In this document: in pieces, positions 34,245-47,226 of the stretch | How positions within the stretch are numbered: the stretch's first letter is position 1 | Layout of the letters: every line of letters begins with the position of its first letter | From: Apostichopus japonicus | Taxonomy: Eukaryota; Echinodermata; Holothuroidea; Aspidochirotida; Stichopodidae | Length of the DNA stretch: 64,000 nt | Assembly (NCBI RefSeq): GCF_037975245.1 | Contig: NC_092579.1 | Coordinates: forward strand, 2,717,001-2,781,000 | Direction of reading: 5' to 3' | Made by a program: the position numbers and the translations under genes | The notes under the pieces: model-generated | The model's input: only the letters and a program-made list of their open reading frames with translations | Database searches by the model: none | Told to the model about the DNA's origin: nothing

Positions 34245-36194
34245 GTTCATTCATACACTACCATTTGTGTGGGGGAAAAATCATAAAACAAAACATTTTT
34301 GGTTACATATAACCAAAAATTTATTAAAGTGATGCCCCGTAATTTTGCCGTGCGTTACGGTACTCACAGGATTAACCACGGTCAGCTGACCTGAATGGAC
34401 CAATAGGATTTAGGAATCTTTACTAAGTATGAATGAACACGTATTAAAACACTCCTATCGACACTGACGAAGTGGTCCGAAAGTTCAGTGAGAAACATCC
34501 ACGGGGTTTGTTCTCTCCAATCTACCATGAATAAATCATCAATAAAACTAGCTAACTCGTACTGATGCAGATACATTTCGAGTGAGTTTTTGTAGGTGCT
34601 TTTCATGGCTAAATTGAAGGGGGTTCCCTGTTGTACTTAAATATCCAAGAATTTCACAATGGATAGAGGGAAACCCACTCCCCTTAGACCCTAGGATCAC
34701 TGGAGGCCAAACCCCTCACCCTTCCAGAATCCTGGATCCGGCCCTGCATCAAACAGTGGTGACGGAACGGGAGGGGGATTGGGGGCTAAAGGCATTATGA
34801 TTTTTGTATCATCTCAACTCATCTGATATGTATTACCATATTTCATAGATTGTTTTTTTCTCATCAATTGAGAAATTGCAGACATGAGATCCATATTTTC
34901 AGGCTAGGTACATGCAGCTTATAGAATACTTGGGAAGTGCCGTTTCCGGCCATCTGGGGGGTTTGTAAAGCCAACAATTTTCTGGTACGCTCCGCGCCAA
35001 CCGATGGTGGCGCTCCGCTTAGATAGTCTTACGTTCAGGCGCGGCTGGACCAGTCAGACCCCCCCCCCCTGTCACAAATCCTGCATCCGCCCCTGCGTTT
35101 GAGAAGAATTTTGTAGACCAGAACATCCAGCGGAGTACTTTTGTAAACTTCTAGCAAAGTTAGCGTGATAAAGTACTGGTGACCTTTCAGTTTATTAACT
35201 TTTATTCCAATCATATTACATATCTTTTAATCATCACTGTTATAAAATGCACCATCGAGTAATTGAATGGCTTCATTGTTTGTTAATACATAACATCGTA
35301 TGTTATGGACTTTTAGATGAAACTATAAGGCTCTCTCCGATCTCTAAGCTAGTGCTTAGCGGAAATCATGTCTTTATTCAATTGGCGTTCCATGATTGTG
35401 TCCCTAGCTAGAGGTCAAACACAGTGCAGTGCAGTGCAATGCAAAGCTGTGTGGCCTAAATCCGAAAATTGTCATAAACCATTCTGTTAAATGCCAGCAA
35501 GTTGGACTTTCACTTTGTTTTATTTCCAGTTCTAACCCAGTAGGTCAAGTTAACAGTTTTTGAATGGTCGTTTTAGTTTAGTTTGTAGTTACATGATGTA
35601 AGTTACGTTAGAGTGACTTCGGCCGAACTTCATTTAGCCTAGGCCTACAGTAGGTCTGTCTTGTGTTTTAAACGAAACTCGGGCCAGTATTATTAGTATT
35701 CCTAACGTTCAGCTATGGTCACTAAGTTGTGTTAGTAGCCTTACTTTGTACAACATAGTTTACACATTTATGAGTTGAACCCTAAGTTAATACAATATAT
35801 GCTATAGTCACTCATTTGATTGAGGTTGTGTGATTGAGACTATTGCAAATTGCTGAGGCTTCCCAACAATGGTACTTTATTAACAACATACTGTATGTAA
35901 GTTTGGGTTGGAAATATGGTATGATATTTGCATTAGGTGTTGAACATGACATTTGCAAAAGTATTAATAAAGAAATCATTCTAGTTGCGTATTTGAGTGC
36001 AGTAGTTTGTTTTTGAATAGCAAACAATGTAATTTACCTGATTAAAGTGAACCATCTCTGTCAATCAAAGTGTATGCACTTTTGTAGGCATTATTATTGT
36101 TTTGAATTGTTGTTTTGAATTGTTGCTTTATTAAGATTAAACTTCAGATTAAGAAAATGAATTGATAAAATTTTGAAATAATACTCCTCTTTCA

Positions 36195-36208
36195 GATCAT
36201 TAAGCATA
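36195..36208 (+). other. MED7: Likely 3' splice site of a MED7 5'-UTR intron
   Basis: The pyrimidine-rich run CTCCTCTTTCAG ends 13 bp before the MED7 ATG. This suggests that an upstream non-coding exon is joined here. I could not fix that exon. Confidence 0.5.
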
Positions 36209-36871
36209 ATGGGGGAGCAGCAGGCAGTAAGCAGTACCTTTCCTCTTCCACCAATGCAATATATTGCTAACTATTCTGACGAGAAAGTGAGGAATTCAGC
36301 AGTTCCTAAACCACCACTGCCAGCACAAGATTCGTATAACATGTTTGGTGCTACATTTACATCCAATGATGAAATTATTAGACCTTTAGAAGCACAGGGG
36401 CTCACGAGGTTACATCCTAAATATTTCCGCCATAAAGAGGAACTGAAGAAGCTGAACCATTCCATCCTTGTGAACTTTTTGGAATTATTGGAGGTTCTCA
36501 TTTCTTGCCCAGGGGGAGGAAAAAGAGAAGAGAAAGTTGAAGACATTAATTTACTTTTTGTTCATATGCATCACCTCATCAACGAATACCGACCGCATCA
36601 GGCACGTGAAACGTTACGAGTCATGATGGAGGTACAAAAAAGGCAAAGACTGCAAACTGCAGAGAGATTCCAGAAACATCTGGAAAAAGTTACCGAAATC
36701 TTGCAGGGCTGCTTTTCTTCGTTACCAGAAAATGTGGAACACATTGACAACATTCTCGCAGTTAAATTGGAATCCAACCAAGAGGAGGAGATAACAAACA
36801 CCACAGAGAAGAAAGAAGTATCAAGCATCCAAAAAGACAGACTTATGTGTAACTTGGTAGATTCTTTGTGA
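36209..36871 (+). CDS. MED7: Mediator complex subunit 7
   Basis: Nuclear subunit of the middle module of Mediator, which links transcription factors to RNA polymerase II; MED7 pairs with MED21 and MED31. The 220-residue product is uninterrupted, near the 233 of human MED7. N-terminus [19 protein letters not shown] carries the conserved PPPxxY-like start. Next come [10 protein letters not shown] and [15 protein letters not shown]. The highly conserved helix block [32 protein letters not shown] and [10 protein letters not shown] follows at about residues 113-163. The last 40 residues are acidic and variable, as usual. A single coding exon is also the human arrangement. The neighbours (ABCA3, GID4) share no function with it. 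Confidence 0.97.
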   Translation: MGEQQAVSSTFPLPPMQYIANYSDEKVRNSAVPKPPLPAQDSYNMFGATFTSNDEIIRPLEAQGLTRLHPKYFRHKEELKKLNHSILVNFLELLEVLISCPGGGKREEKVEDINLLFVHMHHLINEYRPHQARETLRVMMEVQKRQRLQTAERFQKHLEKVTEILQGCFSSLPENVEHIDNILAVKLESNQEEEITNTTEKKEVSSIQKDRLMCNLVDSL

Positions 36872-39800
36872 AACATTTCAGAAAAGTCTGGACACTCAAA
36901 ATTAATCTTGGGATGCTGATTTAATGAAGCAGAAGATGTGATAAATTTGAGTAAATTTTTTTACAGTTTAATACATTGTAAATCATCAATATTGCCAACA
37001 AAAGTTGAAGCATTGAAGCAAATTGCTCAATTTTTCAAAAGTGCATTTCCTGGAAGCTCTGAACCTTCCAATTAGTCCTAGACATGGAGGAGGATCAAAA
37101 TAAGACATTTAAAAGAATCTCAGGAAGATGTTCTGTTGGTGGCAGTATTAAACCCTTGTTGAAGTAGTTCATTAACTCAGAGCATATTTGTGGGCAAAGC
37201 TTTCCATCACCTTTCATGATAGTATCAGCTATGGCCCTGAGTTGGCATACCGTAATGTAGAAAACAGGGCATAATTTGTGGCATAACACTATACAGTAGC
37301 AACAAACTAGCCTAGCCACTGGCAACTTCCTCATGAATCCACTCAAGGTTTGTGTTTGAAGACAAATCATTGAAAATGTACTAGTTTATTGATTCCTTGC
37401 CTTTGGCAAAAGGAATTAATGTGATGGTGATGACGTGTGTGTGTGTGTGTAACTCAAAAAGTTAATGGTGGATTAACTTCATACTTGGTATGTGGATCCA
37501 TCCTATTGAGTGCAAGAAGCCTATTGTTTTCTGTGAATTTCACTGGTCATTTGGGGTCAACAAAGGTCAAAGTCTGAAAACTTTGTGAACACGATAAGAG
37601 GTCATAAGTCACATAAGGTCAAAAGGCATCAAAGAGTGAAACCTCTGAAACATGATAGTTCCGAAATTAAAGCTACAATTAATCTGCGAATTCCAAGTGC
37701 TATGATTTCTATTTGGTGAACATTGTTTGGTTAAATTCAGTTTAGTTCTGTGAAGGGGCTCTATAGGTCTTCAAACAAAACATACCTGGCATCCAGGTAA
37801 TGAAATAGGCTTCAGAGTTCATACTCTTGCTCCTTCAGCCAGAGTTTTCAGCCTCTGAGCTTCAAGGGGTCAACACGTTATCTCAAATTGGCACAAACTG
37901 GCTTAAGGTCTCAAAAGGTTATCTCAAATGGTAGCAAACTTATATTAGATGGAAATAATTCACAGTGTATAACGATGTCATGTAACTCTCAACAATTATT
38001 AAAGGATTTGCTAGCTCAAAATTGGTAAAATGTGTGTATATTTCACATAGGAAGGCTGTTCTTTCTGGATATTGAAACATTTTGGTTTAAAATTCTATAC
38101 TGTAAAATCCTACTGTAATGAGTGAATGGCATGGTTGATGCAAAAAAGGGATTGCAATAAGTCTATCTTTTATATAGGTTCTCACTTAATTCTTGGACAA
38201 ATTTAACTCACTTGCTCTACATTAGTCAGATAGTTGTTGTGAATTTTCAGTAAATTGTAGGGCAAGGAATCTCAAAAGCTAAATGGTTTTCTGGCTACCT
38301 TTTTGGAAGTTTTTTCCCACATGACCTTAGTTTGAGAAGCTATAAGGTTGGTGATGTTCAGAGTGAATGTTCTCTAAGTAAAGTTTCTTGTCTACGGTTG
38401 CCTAGACTTACTCTTGTATACACATTGCCAGTATAGTTGTCATGCCAATGGACCTTCGAGTGGAGTGAAAGATCCTTCCTAGTGTTAGCCACAACTTCTG
38501 CAGTTTTTACCAAATTTGATAAATATGTATAAATTTGCATACAAAATGTCCCATTCTTATGATACGGTATGGTTTGGAAGGTTGAGGGCCTTTGTATGAA
38601 GTCTGTCAATGAATTATTAATCATATCAGCTATGTTGACCATAGATAAAATACTCCCATTGTCTAATCAAGTTTAATTGCTGAGGATTGAGTTGTAGAGA
38701 TTGATGCAAATGGCTTGGGTTGATTACAATAATAAAGAGGTTATTGATGTTTACATATATGCAAGAAATACCAACTTGTTTGTAGTACCTGGTGTCCAGG
38801 GCTTGGTATGACCCGGAGAACTTGAGAAGAATATGTCGCTGGCCCCCTTTTGAGGTGGGTCATCATTTTCCATAAAAGGATGAATTTATTAAATTAACAC
38901 AACAGTTCTATTTTAATTTTTGAGAAATGATCTTAGAAACGTCAGCAAAAGTGACTATTTAGTCTAATAATTCACATACCATTAGAATCAGATCCTCAGA
39001 TGAAACACAGTATTCAATGGGTAAACATGTTAATGGGCAGACACAAGGTATTTATTATCATCCAAGGGTGCACATTTGTTTTATATATGAAGTTCAAACA
39101 ACATGGTTTGATTAAACAGGAGCATGCCAGAGATCTAGTTTATTTTAAAAGTGAATATCTAGAAAACCAGAATAGCTAGAGAAGTATTAAAAGCATGCAA
39201 ATTAATATTCAATGGACTAAACATATCAAAACTAAAAATCGGCCTAAAGGCATCCTCTATCTATATTATGAAAATGAAAATACATTATTTTTTATCCCGG
39301 ATGTCCCCTGGGCTCCCTCGATGACCCCAGACTTTGCAGCTCTAACTTCTCTCTTCCCTGGTAAGGCCTGTATGTTTGTTAGTTCTGTAAATTACCTAAG
39401 GTTTTGCCAAGAGTTTCTTATATACTTTGCCAGACAGTGTTTCAGACTGCTGTATTTTCTGTGCTTCTCATGACCCTGATTGTCACCCCAGAGTCCTGAT
39501 CATTTGAAAATAAACAATGGCTTTTATTTTACATAAAAGGAAGAAATAAAACAAAGGAATTCAATAAACTTTTTTCACAACATTTTATTTCTCTGTTGAG
39601 GTAATTTTATGGTACTTTTTTAATTTTTTGTTTTAATACAAATAAGTTAAAATTTGGTTTTCATTCAATAATTTGTAAAGAAACACTCTTTACCATAAAA
39701 AATAGTTATAACAGTCGTTCTTTATGAGGAAAAAACAATGCAGACATAGTTCATAATGTTAAATGTTGCCGGCATACCTCAATAATCTAAACCCATAACA

Positions 39801-42800
39801 CATCTTCAAAATCAAAGGTACTAATGTTAAAGACAGACCATGGACTCATCCAGCAGTCACATGGTATTTTGAACTCACTCAATTGAATCATCTTACTGTA
39901 CCCATCCAGGGGTTGTCAGGAATTTCCAAAACTGCTAGATTTTTGTCATTGTATAACAAAATAAACATTGCAGCCGAGTTAGCGAGAAAAGTTTCTTTCT
40001 GTTCTCTTTCAAAGCGATGACGCTAACGCATATTACATATCGCAATGCTATTATCATACTTGGCAACCAACTTTGCAGCTTGGAAAACAATGACTTTCCG
40101 GGTTGTCTATGGGACAACCAGCAAACTTTTTAATACACATTACTCATGCAGTTAGATATGTCATTTCTGGAGATATTAGAAAAAGTTAGCATGTGTGAGT
40201 TTACCACAGGTGACAGGAGTGCCTAAATATGAACTTCAGGCCTGAAATTTGAATCCGATGCAAACTTGAATCACATCACTTTCAGATGGGGATATACATG
40301 GTAAATGTGGTTTCTAGAATAGTTGCAGGTATTATGCGGGAGCATTTAATGTAACTGCTTCGTATCGTTACAGCCAACACTCATTCCATTCCATGTAAGA
40401 TTTCCTTTTTTGTTTGTTACAGCAGCAGTGAAATTAACTTGTGTATCTTCCAATGATTGCAATTCAGAATTCATGCATAGATTGCATGCTTCCATGACAA
40501 TAGCTTAAAAGAACAGAATGTATGGTTAGTTTACCTTTTAGCTTACAATTAAATTTGCAAAAATATAAATAACAAGAAGGGGACAGTGACTAGGAGTAGG
40601 TGTCTTAACTCCCAAACTCTTGCTTTTAATACATGTCCAAGGAAATATCAAAGTTAACATTGTATAGATCAATAATAATGTCCAATAAGGTACTGCAACT
40701 TAAAATATTTTTCCTTTTTAGTATTCATGTGAGATGTTTATATAACTCGGTGTAAATATATTGCTATACTCTGTTCTATACATTAATTTCCATATACAAA
40801 GATGTAATGTGCATAAAGACTAGCATGAATATGAAAGTGGCAGACAATATTGCTGTCCACCCCCCCTCCCCCCAAAAAAGATTACAACAGGGCAAAGAGC
40901 TGAATATCTCTTCAAAATCCCTTCCTGGCCGGCAATCTCCGAGTGAAAACTGGCTACTGCCTGGCACTCTCCAGTGAAGAATAAATTAGTTCTAGAAGGA
41001 CCCTACCAACTTAGATTGATCGGAGCAGCAAGGGACTCACAATCCTGATGTCAATAATTAGAGTCCCATTATACTCACAAAATTTCCTTTTTTCTATCAA
41101 ATTTGTTTGTAATTTTCTATTGAAGATTCACTTAAAACAGCTTATTCCTTAAGAGCTTACATGCATATGATTGTACTATTGGTGACATTAAATGGGTTAT
41201 AACAGTGCACAAGAAAGTGGGAGGGGGGATTGGGGAGAAGGGGGCCCCTACTTTGGGAACAAATTTCTGGCTAAAGTGCTTTGATTTTGAGCGGAAGTAT
41301 TTTTGGTGACCATTGACATAATCAGCTATTTTCCAATTCTCCTCTTTCCATATTTATATGTATTTATAAAACAATAGCTGACATGACACTATTGCTTAAT
41401 AAAACAATTACATCCCTTCAAGATAGTTTGCATAATTGAACAGTAAATAGTATTGAGCACTAAATGTGCAAATGTTTATACCACAAAAGATGCATACATG
41501 TATTTAGGAATGACCCTACTGACCTTACTAAAATTTTCAAATTAAATTCCTGAACACATCAATCATAAGATTCATAGAAAGTATCAAAGATCAAATTAAT
41601 AAGGGAAAAAAAGAAAGAAAGAGGGAACCGTAATAAAACATGCCTTTATCTCAGTTTGCAAAATGTCAGCATCATCTTAATATGACAAATTTAAAGTACT
41701 GTTCGTGAAAATAAACAGAATTGAAAAGTACCAGTGTTCATGAAATCTACAAAGGAATTCAACTCTGTAATTTTAAATGTTCAAATTAATCCGGCTGAGA
41801 TGCAAAGTGTCATTCAAAGATTTATATTTCTCCACTTGACCAATCTTTTTATGTCAAGCGTAACATTGTCAATTCCATTTTCACTTATCTTGTTACTTTA
41901 ATAACTGCTAATTAATATTTAAACCATTAAAAGGTTGCATTTTCACTCACAAAAATCAGACATGTGCCTTCAAAACTGAAGAGTAAATTATCATTTTAAA
42001 TATATGAAAAAAAAGTAGTTACTTAAAAGAACAAAGAGGAAGAAAAAAAAAAGTCGGTACACTTTGTCAATCAATGTTACTTCTTCATTCTTCCCTTTTT
42101 ACTAACCCGAAAAAATTATTGATGAACTATTTTAACGAATCTCAGAAAATGTAATTGCAAAAGAAGAAGTTCACAGTCCCTTACAGTATAAATTAAATTT
42201 TTCATGACTTTTTAAATATGGCAAGTTGATGCTTGAATATGCTTTAGTTTCTTCCTCAATAAATTCTCTTTGTTAGCAAAGCAGGTTTGTTGATATAAGT
42301 CATGTAAAACTGTGAGTCAAACCTTGCCCCCAGATGCCTAGCCCCCATTCCTCATCCAAACCAATCCCTAGAAAGATAGCACAAAAATACATGATAATGG
42401 GAGAAAAGTAAAAAAAAAACTGCTTTTATATTACTTAGCAAAACATGCCATTCATAAACTGATATAAATATAATAGACTAAAATGTAGATAGAAACAGAT
42501 ATTTGGTTCACTTTTATGCTAAAAAGAACTTAAAAGAACTTAAATGACTTGAAAAACTTTTTAAACTCCCATTGAATTTGCCTCATTTATTTCCCCGATA
42601 CCACTTATGATGAAACCTAAAAAGGAGTAAAAAGTAAAAAACCTTTCGAGTAAAAACATTCTGACCACTCTTGTTTGTACTCAATCTGTAGAGAGGATTA
42701 TTACTGTATTTTAATTGTGTATTGCGCCATCTGTTTACCCTATCTGATAAACGCAAGAACAACTGGTGTAACACAGAAAGCGAGTTGGAAACTGGAAGCC

Positions 42801-45800
42801 ATCTTGTCATTTCTTGTCTAATGTGAACATAACAAGGATCTTACATATGTTTGTAATAAGTGTTGGTCATGGTGCAAAAGTTCCCAATATAATACTTGAA
42901 AATTTTGACAAAACTTTTGTTTCATTTTATTAAGTAGACAATGTTTCTTTTCATACCATAATCCTTTTAGACTATTGTGACTAACTTTCTGGGATTACTG
43001 TTATTTGGTTTTCCACATAGCACAAGCTACTGCCAAACAACCCATACTGTGTTTATGTTTCAACTTGCCACCTGAAGAGATAGTGAAACGTAATACTGGT
43101 AATATACAAACATCTGCCTTAACATACCTCTAGTCTGAGACAATAGAAGGGGGGGGGGGGGAAAAAACCTTTTTGTTTCATCTAAACATTAGCCATGTTA
43201 ACACTAAAAAGGTTTGTCAAAAATCAGTGCCACACGTTTTCAAATAACTGAGCCAGGCTTTGAAGTAGGATTAATTTAACACCCTAATAAACACCTGCAA
43301 CCCCCCCCCCCCCCACCCAATCACTGAAGAGGACTTGATTTGGTTACAGGCCATGGACCATTTATCCAGCACATTTGGGAACCAATTGGTTCTCTTTGAC
43401 TTTTCTCTCTGTTCTTAGCCAACACACTATAAATGGGTACTATTCTGTACTAAGCACCTATCATCTGAACCATTCCTGCTAGGCTTCTAAATGTTATTCT
43501 ACACAATAGTGTCATTGGGCCTGCTCATTTTCAGAAGTCTTTGGGCCATGACTGTGTGGAATTTGCCAACATCAACCAGTGAACTTTCTCTTCATCACAT
43601 GTGTTTATACTTTTGGCATTACAGTCACCCCCAAATCAAGCTAACTATGATTTATCTACCAGCCTGCACTGACAGCAACATATGTTCATTATTACCACAT
43701 GTTGTAAACATCAATGATTTGTTTTTTAAACCTTCCCATAGGAATGCAAGACTTGTCGAATGCAAAATTATACAGAACACTTGACTACAGATTAGTACTT
43801 AAGTTTAATAAAATTTAAACGTTGTATAAACTGATTATTTATATATATATATTATCCTTTTCTTGAGATTGGTGCAATGAATCCAACCTGTAAAGCTACC
43901 TGTGATACCCCCCAAAAGATATATACTAGAAAGACGAACATGGTCACTTTATGCACAACTATTAACTCTTGCTTTAACTCTATCCTACAAAACATCTTAC
44001 TTCATTGAATCAGGTAATGGTCTAATTATTTTAACCCTCCTCTGAAGCTGGGAATAACAAAGAAATGAAGAACCACTAAAAAAAAGTATTCAAGAAACTG
44101 CTAGAAATTTTCACCCATAATAAAATTCTGAGGCAACACTGATCACCTTTTAATCAAATAAGAACGAAACAATGTTTTAAAATGGAAAAATATCTAAAAT
44201 TGAGAGATTAAGGTGTAAGTCATAGAGTAGTAAACCTTCTTTCGCAGTTAATATTCCTCATTCCGACAAATTACTTCTATTTCTGTGAGTGGAGCACATA
44301 CAGATCGGAATTGTCCAGTGGCCAAAAACAAAGTAACAATAGTTTGGAAGACAAAAAGAATATTCTACACTTTCAAGTGAAAGCACATTCTCCACTCTAG
44401 TTCTGCATACGAGACATGATTACTCCCTAGTTTTATTGTCATTTTACCATAATTGAATTGGATAACTAACTGTTTTAAACGAAAAGAGCAATATTGTTGA
44501 CAGCACATGAAATACATTTACAAGAAGATTACTCCAAAGAGATGAACATTTAGACATTGCTAAATATAGTCACCGAGTTGCTATTCGCTTGAAATGAGGA
44601 CACCACTAAATGTACTGGTTCTTAATTTATTCATTAAATTATGGTGAAATCAAAAACAATTTGTAATTAACATAACTGGGATGCTCCTATCATCTTCCTT
44701 TTTATCGCCTCAAAAATACCACCAAATTTAAAAGTATTGAATTCTGTCATAGGGAGAGTCTTTTGGAGGTCATGCAGTTTCTCCTATTTGTTAAAATTGT
44801 CAAAGTCTAGGGCTATCATGGACACCTTGTTTCTACGTTCTGGAAATGGTGATTGATCTCTTTCCATGGTTGTAGATTTGGTTTCAAGTGGAACCCACAT
44901 TAAATGAGCATGATTGTGTACGATTGGATGGACATCCATTTATAGCTGCCACTAATTAATTAAGCAGAACTTTTCAAAGCAAAGAAAGAAACATTTTGCA
45001 ACAGACCCAAATCGAGTGAAGTAGATAAAGCATGAAAGATGATATCAATAAAAAATAATGAAAGAACTATTTTCATGGGATCTTACAAAAACAACCCACT
45101 CACTTGAAATATACACCTGGTAACAATAGTAGATTATTAATTTTCTGAAACCATTGTCAATATTTTGTCAAACAAGAGAATTTCCTTTGGAAGTAGGTCT
45201 TACTCAAGACACACAAGTAACAAGGATGAATTACTGCTTAGTGTTAATGCTAACAAAATATCTAGTAGAAGTATCTTCCCAATTGCTACTAGTGTCTTGG
45301 ATGTCTCCTATGACTCAATGTTGATTAGAAAACCAAAACACATTGATAACTGCAATATAATACTAGATTTAGCCTCAATTTTAACAAACTGGTACTGAAC
45401 TGATTAAAGCAGCAAGCCAGCGACCATGAAAATTATTCAATTCTGATGTGGAGACACCCTTTACATGAACATGTCACGTACAGTGAGATTTCCGGATTTT
45501 ATTGAAATCTTCCTAACTACCGCTACTGTCAACTACAGTATTTCATCATAGATAATATAGCATAGATGTTATCAAGTCCATGTCTTTGTGCAAAAATCAT
45601 GAAAATAACCCATTTTGGACACATGTGAATTAAAGTTAGATAAAGAGTACTGTGGGACGTCACAAGCAGATTAGCAGACTGTCTCTGCTGTTTTTCTTTA
45701 ATTTGTACTTCAGTTTCTATAAACCTTGAGCAAAACCCTTTGACAACATAATCAGACTTTATTGATCTATTAGGACTTGTTGTTCACAATTGAGAAAGCA

Positions 45801-47226
45801 AGGGAGGATCTGGCCCCGCAAGGGTGATCACAATCGTAATGTGAACGCTCGGACGATCACGCGACCCGAAGATAGTCAACCACAATGCTACCAACAAAGA
45901 CATCATGACCAGACAGGCAATAAATGTGCATCAAGTTATATTCTTCAAAGGTTTTATTCTTTTGTGCATTCATCCTTTCATCATACCTTTCATATTTTCT
46001 GCTTTTCTACCTTATTCATTCATTCTTCACGTTGTTTATAAACAATTTATGTTGTGTACAATTTTTTTAGATACCATTTTTGGTGCTAAATAAAGTTGAT
46101 TTGTATTTGAATACATACATTATAGTCTGTAGCTTACTGTGTACTACAACATCTGAAGGTCAAATACGCAACCATCACATGCACCTAACCCCCAACTAAC
46201 CCCCACTCACATGTATCAGAGTGATAGGGTACATACTATTTAGACTTTTGAAATCCTGCTGTAGATTTTGCATTATTTCATGTCAATTTGGAAGTAGTAA
46301 AGAGAAGAATGGGTGAAGGTTTTAGTTTAGTTAACCTTTGTTTTGCAGAAGTTCAGGGAACTGGGTAGATCGGAGGAAGGAGCAACTCCATTTATCATTC
46401 AAGTTCTCGCTAATAACCAGCTACCATTCATTAAGTGGAGAGTCTTTGGGCGTGGTCCAATATTCATGGTGTACAATGACCATAATCTCTTATCTAGATT
46501 TCTTTAGCTTTCTCACTTGTTTTGTTTAATTAATAGCAGTGTTTCTTAATTTTCTCCTCGGGCAGAGAGAAACATCGGTCGGAGTAAAAAAGGGCCAGAG
46601 AGAATAAAAATCTTACTATACCTAAATTGAGCAATATGAATGATAGGCTGGTAGGATGCTCAAGAATAAGGAATTTAAAGCTCCTTAATAACACAAGTTA
46701 AACAAGATCGTGAGACGATCTTTTTGCACAGGCCGCACAGCAATCTTTCGCTGGCCACAAGTTGATAATTGATAACCCTTGCCTCAAAGTGTATAGATAA
46801 TATCTTTGCGATCGATAGCATCAACACAGTGTAAAACTGTCACAGTCTGATTCTTGAATGACTCTCTCCAATGACTTTACATGACATCATCTACCTCGTA
46901 AATGGTAAATACTTGCATCCTCATCTCAGAAAGTGGTTTATATACTCTTTGGAATATTTACACAACTCTGCAGCTCTTAACCAGTCTTGGACTTCTCTGT
47001 CCTAAGCACCAAAACTCAACCATAACTTACTGTTTCCTTTTGTCCATCTCGACAATTGATTCAGGTGTACGTCAGGCGGGTTATTTGAAGAGCACAGCAC
47101 ACATTATTGCTACATAACTATCAGACGGATGTTGAACAATCTGTTTGCTTTGGTAGAGAACACACACCGACGACATGTCTTTCTTACGGCAAGCAACATG
47201 GGCTACGTCCATTTTGGCGTCTCTCT
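36872..47226. other. 10-kb gene-free interval between MED7 and GID4
   Basis: I found no conserved coding exon on either strand. It should include the 3' UTRs of MED7 (left) and GID4 (right, minus strand). Homopolymer runs occur at about 40860, 43149 (G) and 43301 (C), and an AT run near 43840. The frames of 60-98 codons here look like chance. Confidence 0.6.
37380..37700. repeat. Probable dispersed repeat
   Basis: The stretch has a TG-repeat (TGTGTGTGTG near 37438). It then has words typical of invertebrate interspersed repeats: GGTGGATTAACTTCATACTT, GGTCATTTGGGGTCAACAAA, GGTCAAAGTC and ATAAGAGGTCATAAGTC. The call rests on style of sequence only, since no second copy lies in the window. Confidence 0.35.

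Larger units (their letters stand above)
33380..35095 (+). mobile_element. hAT-superfamily transposon with 5-bp target duplication, 1716 bp, defective
   Basis: The left end CAGGCGCGGATCCAG and right end CTGCATCCGCCCCTG are inverted repeats. Flanks are CGTTT on both sides (33375-33379, 35096-35100). It contains remnants of a hAT transposase in the plus strand, interrupted by an inverted-repeat insertion at 34079-34244. Its two ends are nearly the same as those of the 746-bp element at 51689-52434. Five-bp duplications are unusual for hAT, whose usual length is 8. Confidence 0.85.

Noticed and set aside
34382-34606. 74-codon minus-strand frame inside the 5-bp-TSD transposon
   Set aside because: It is antisense within a defective element and has no recognisable domain.
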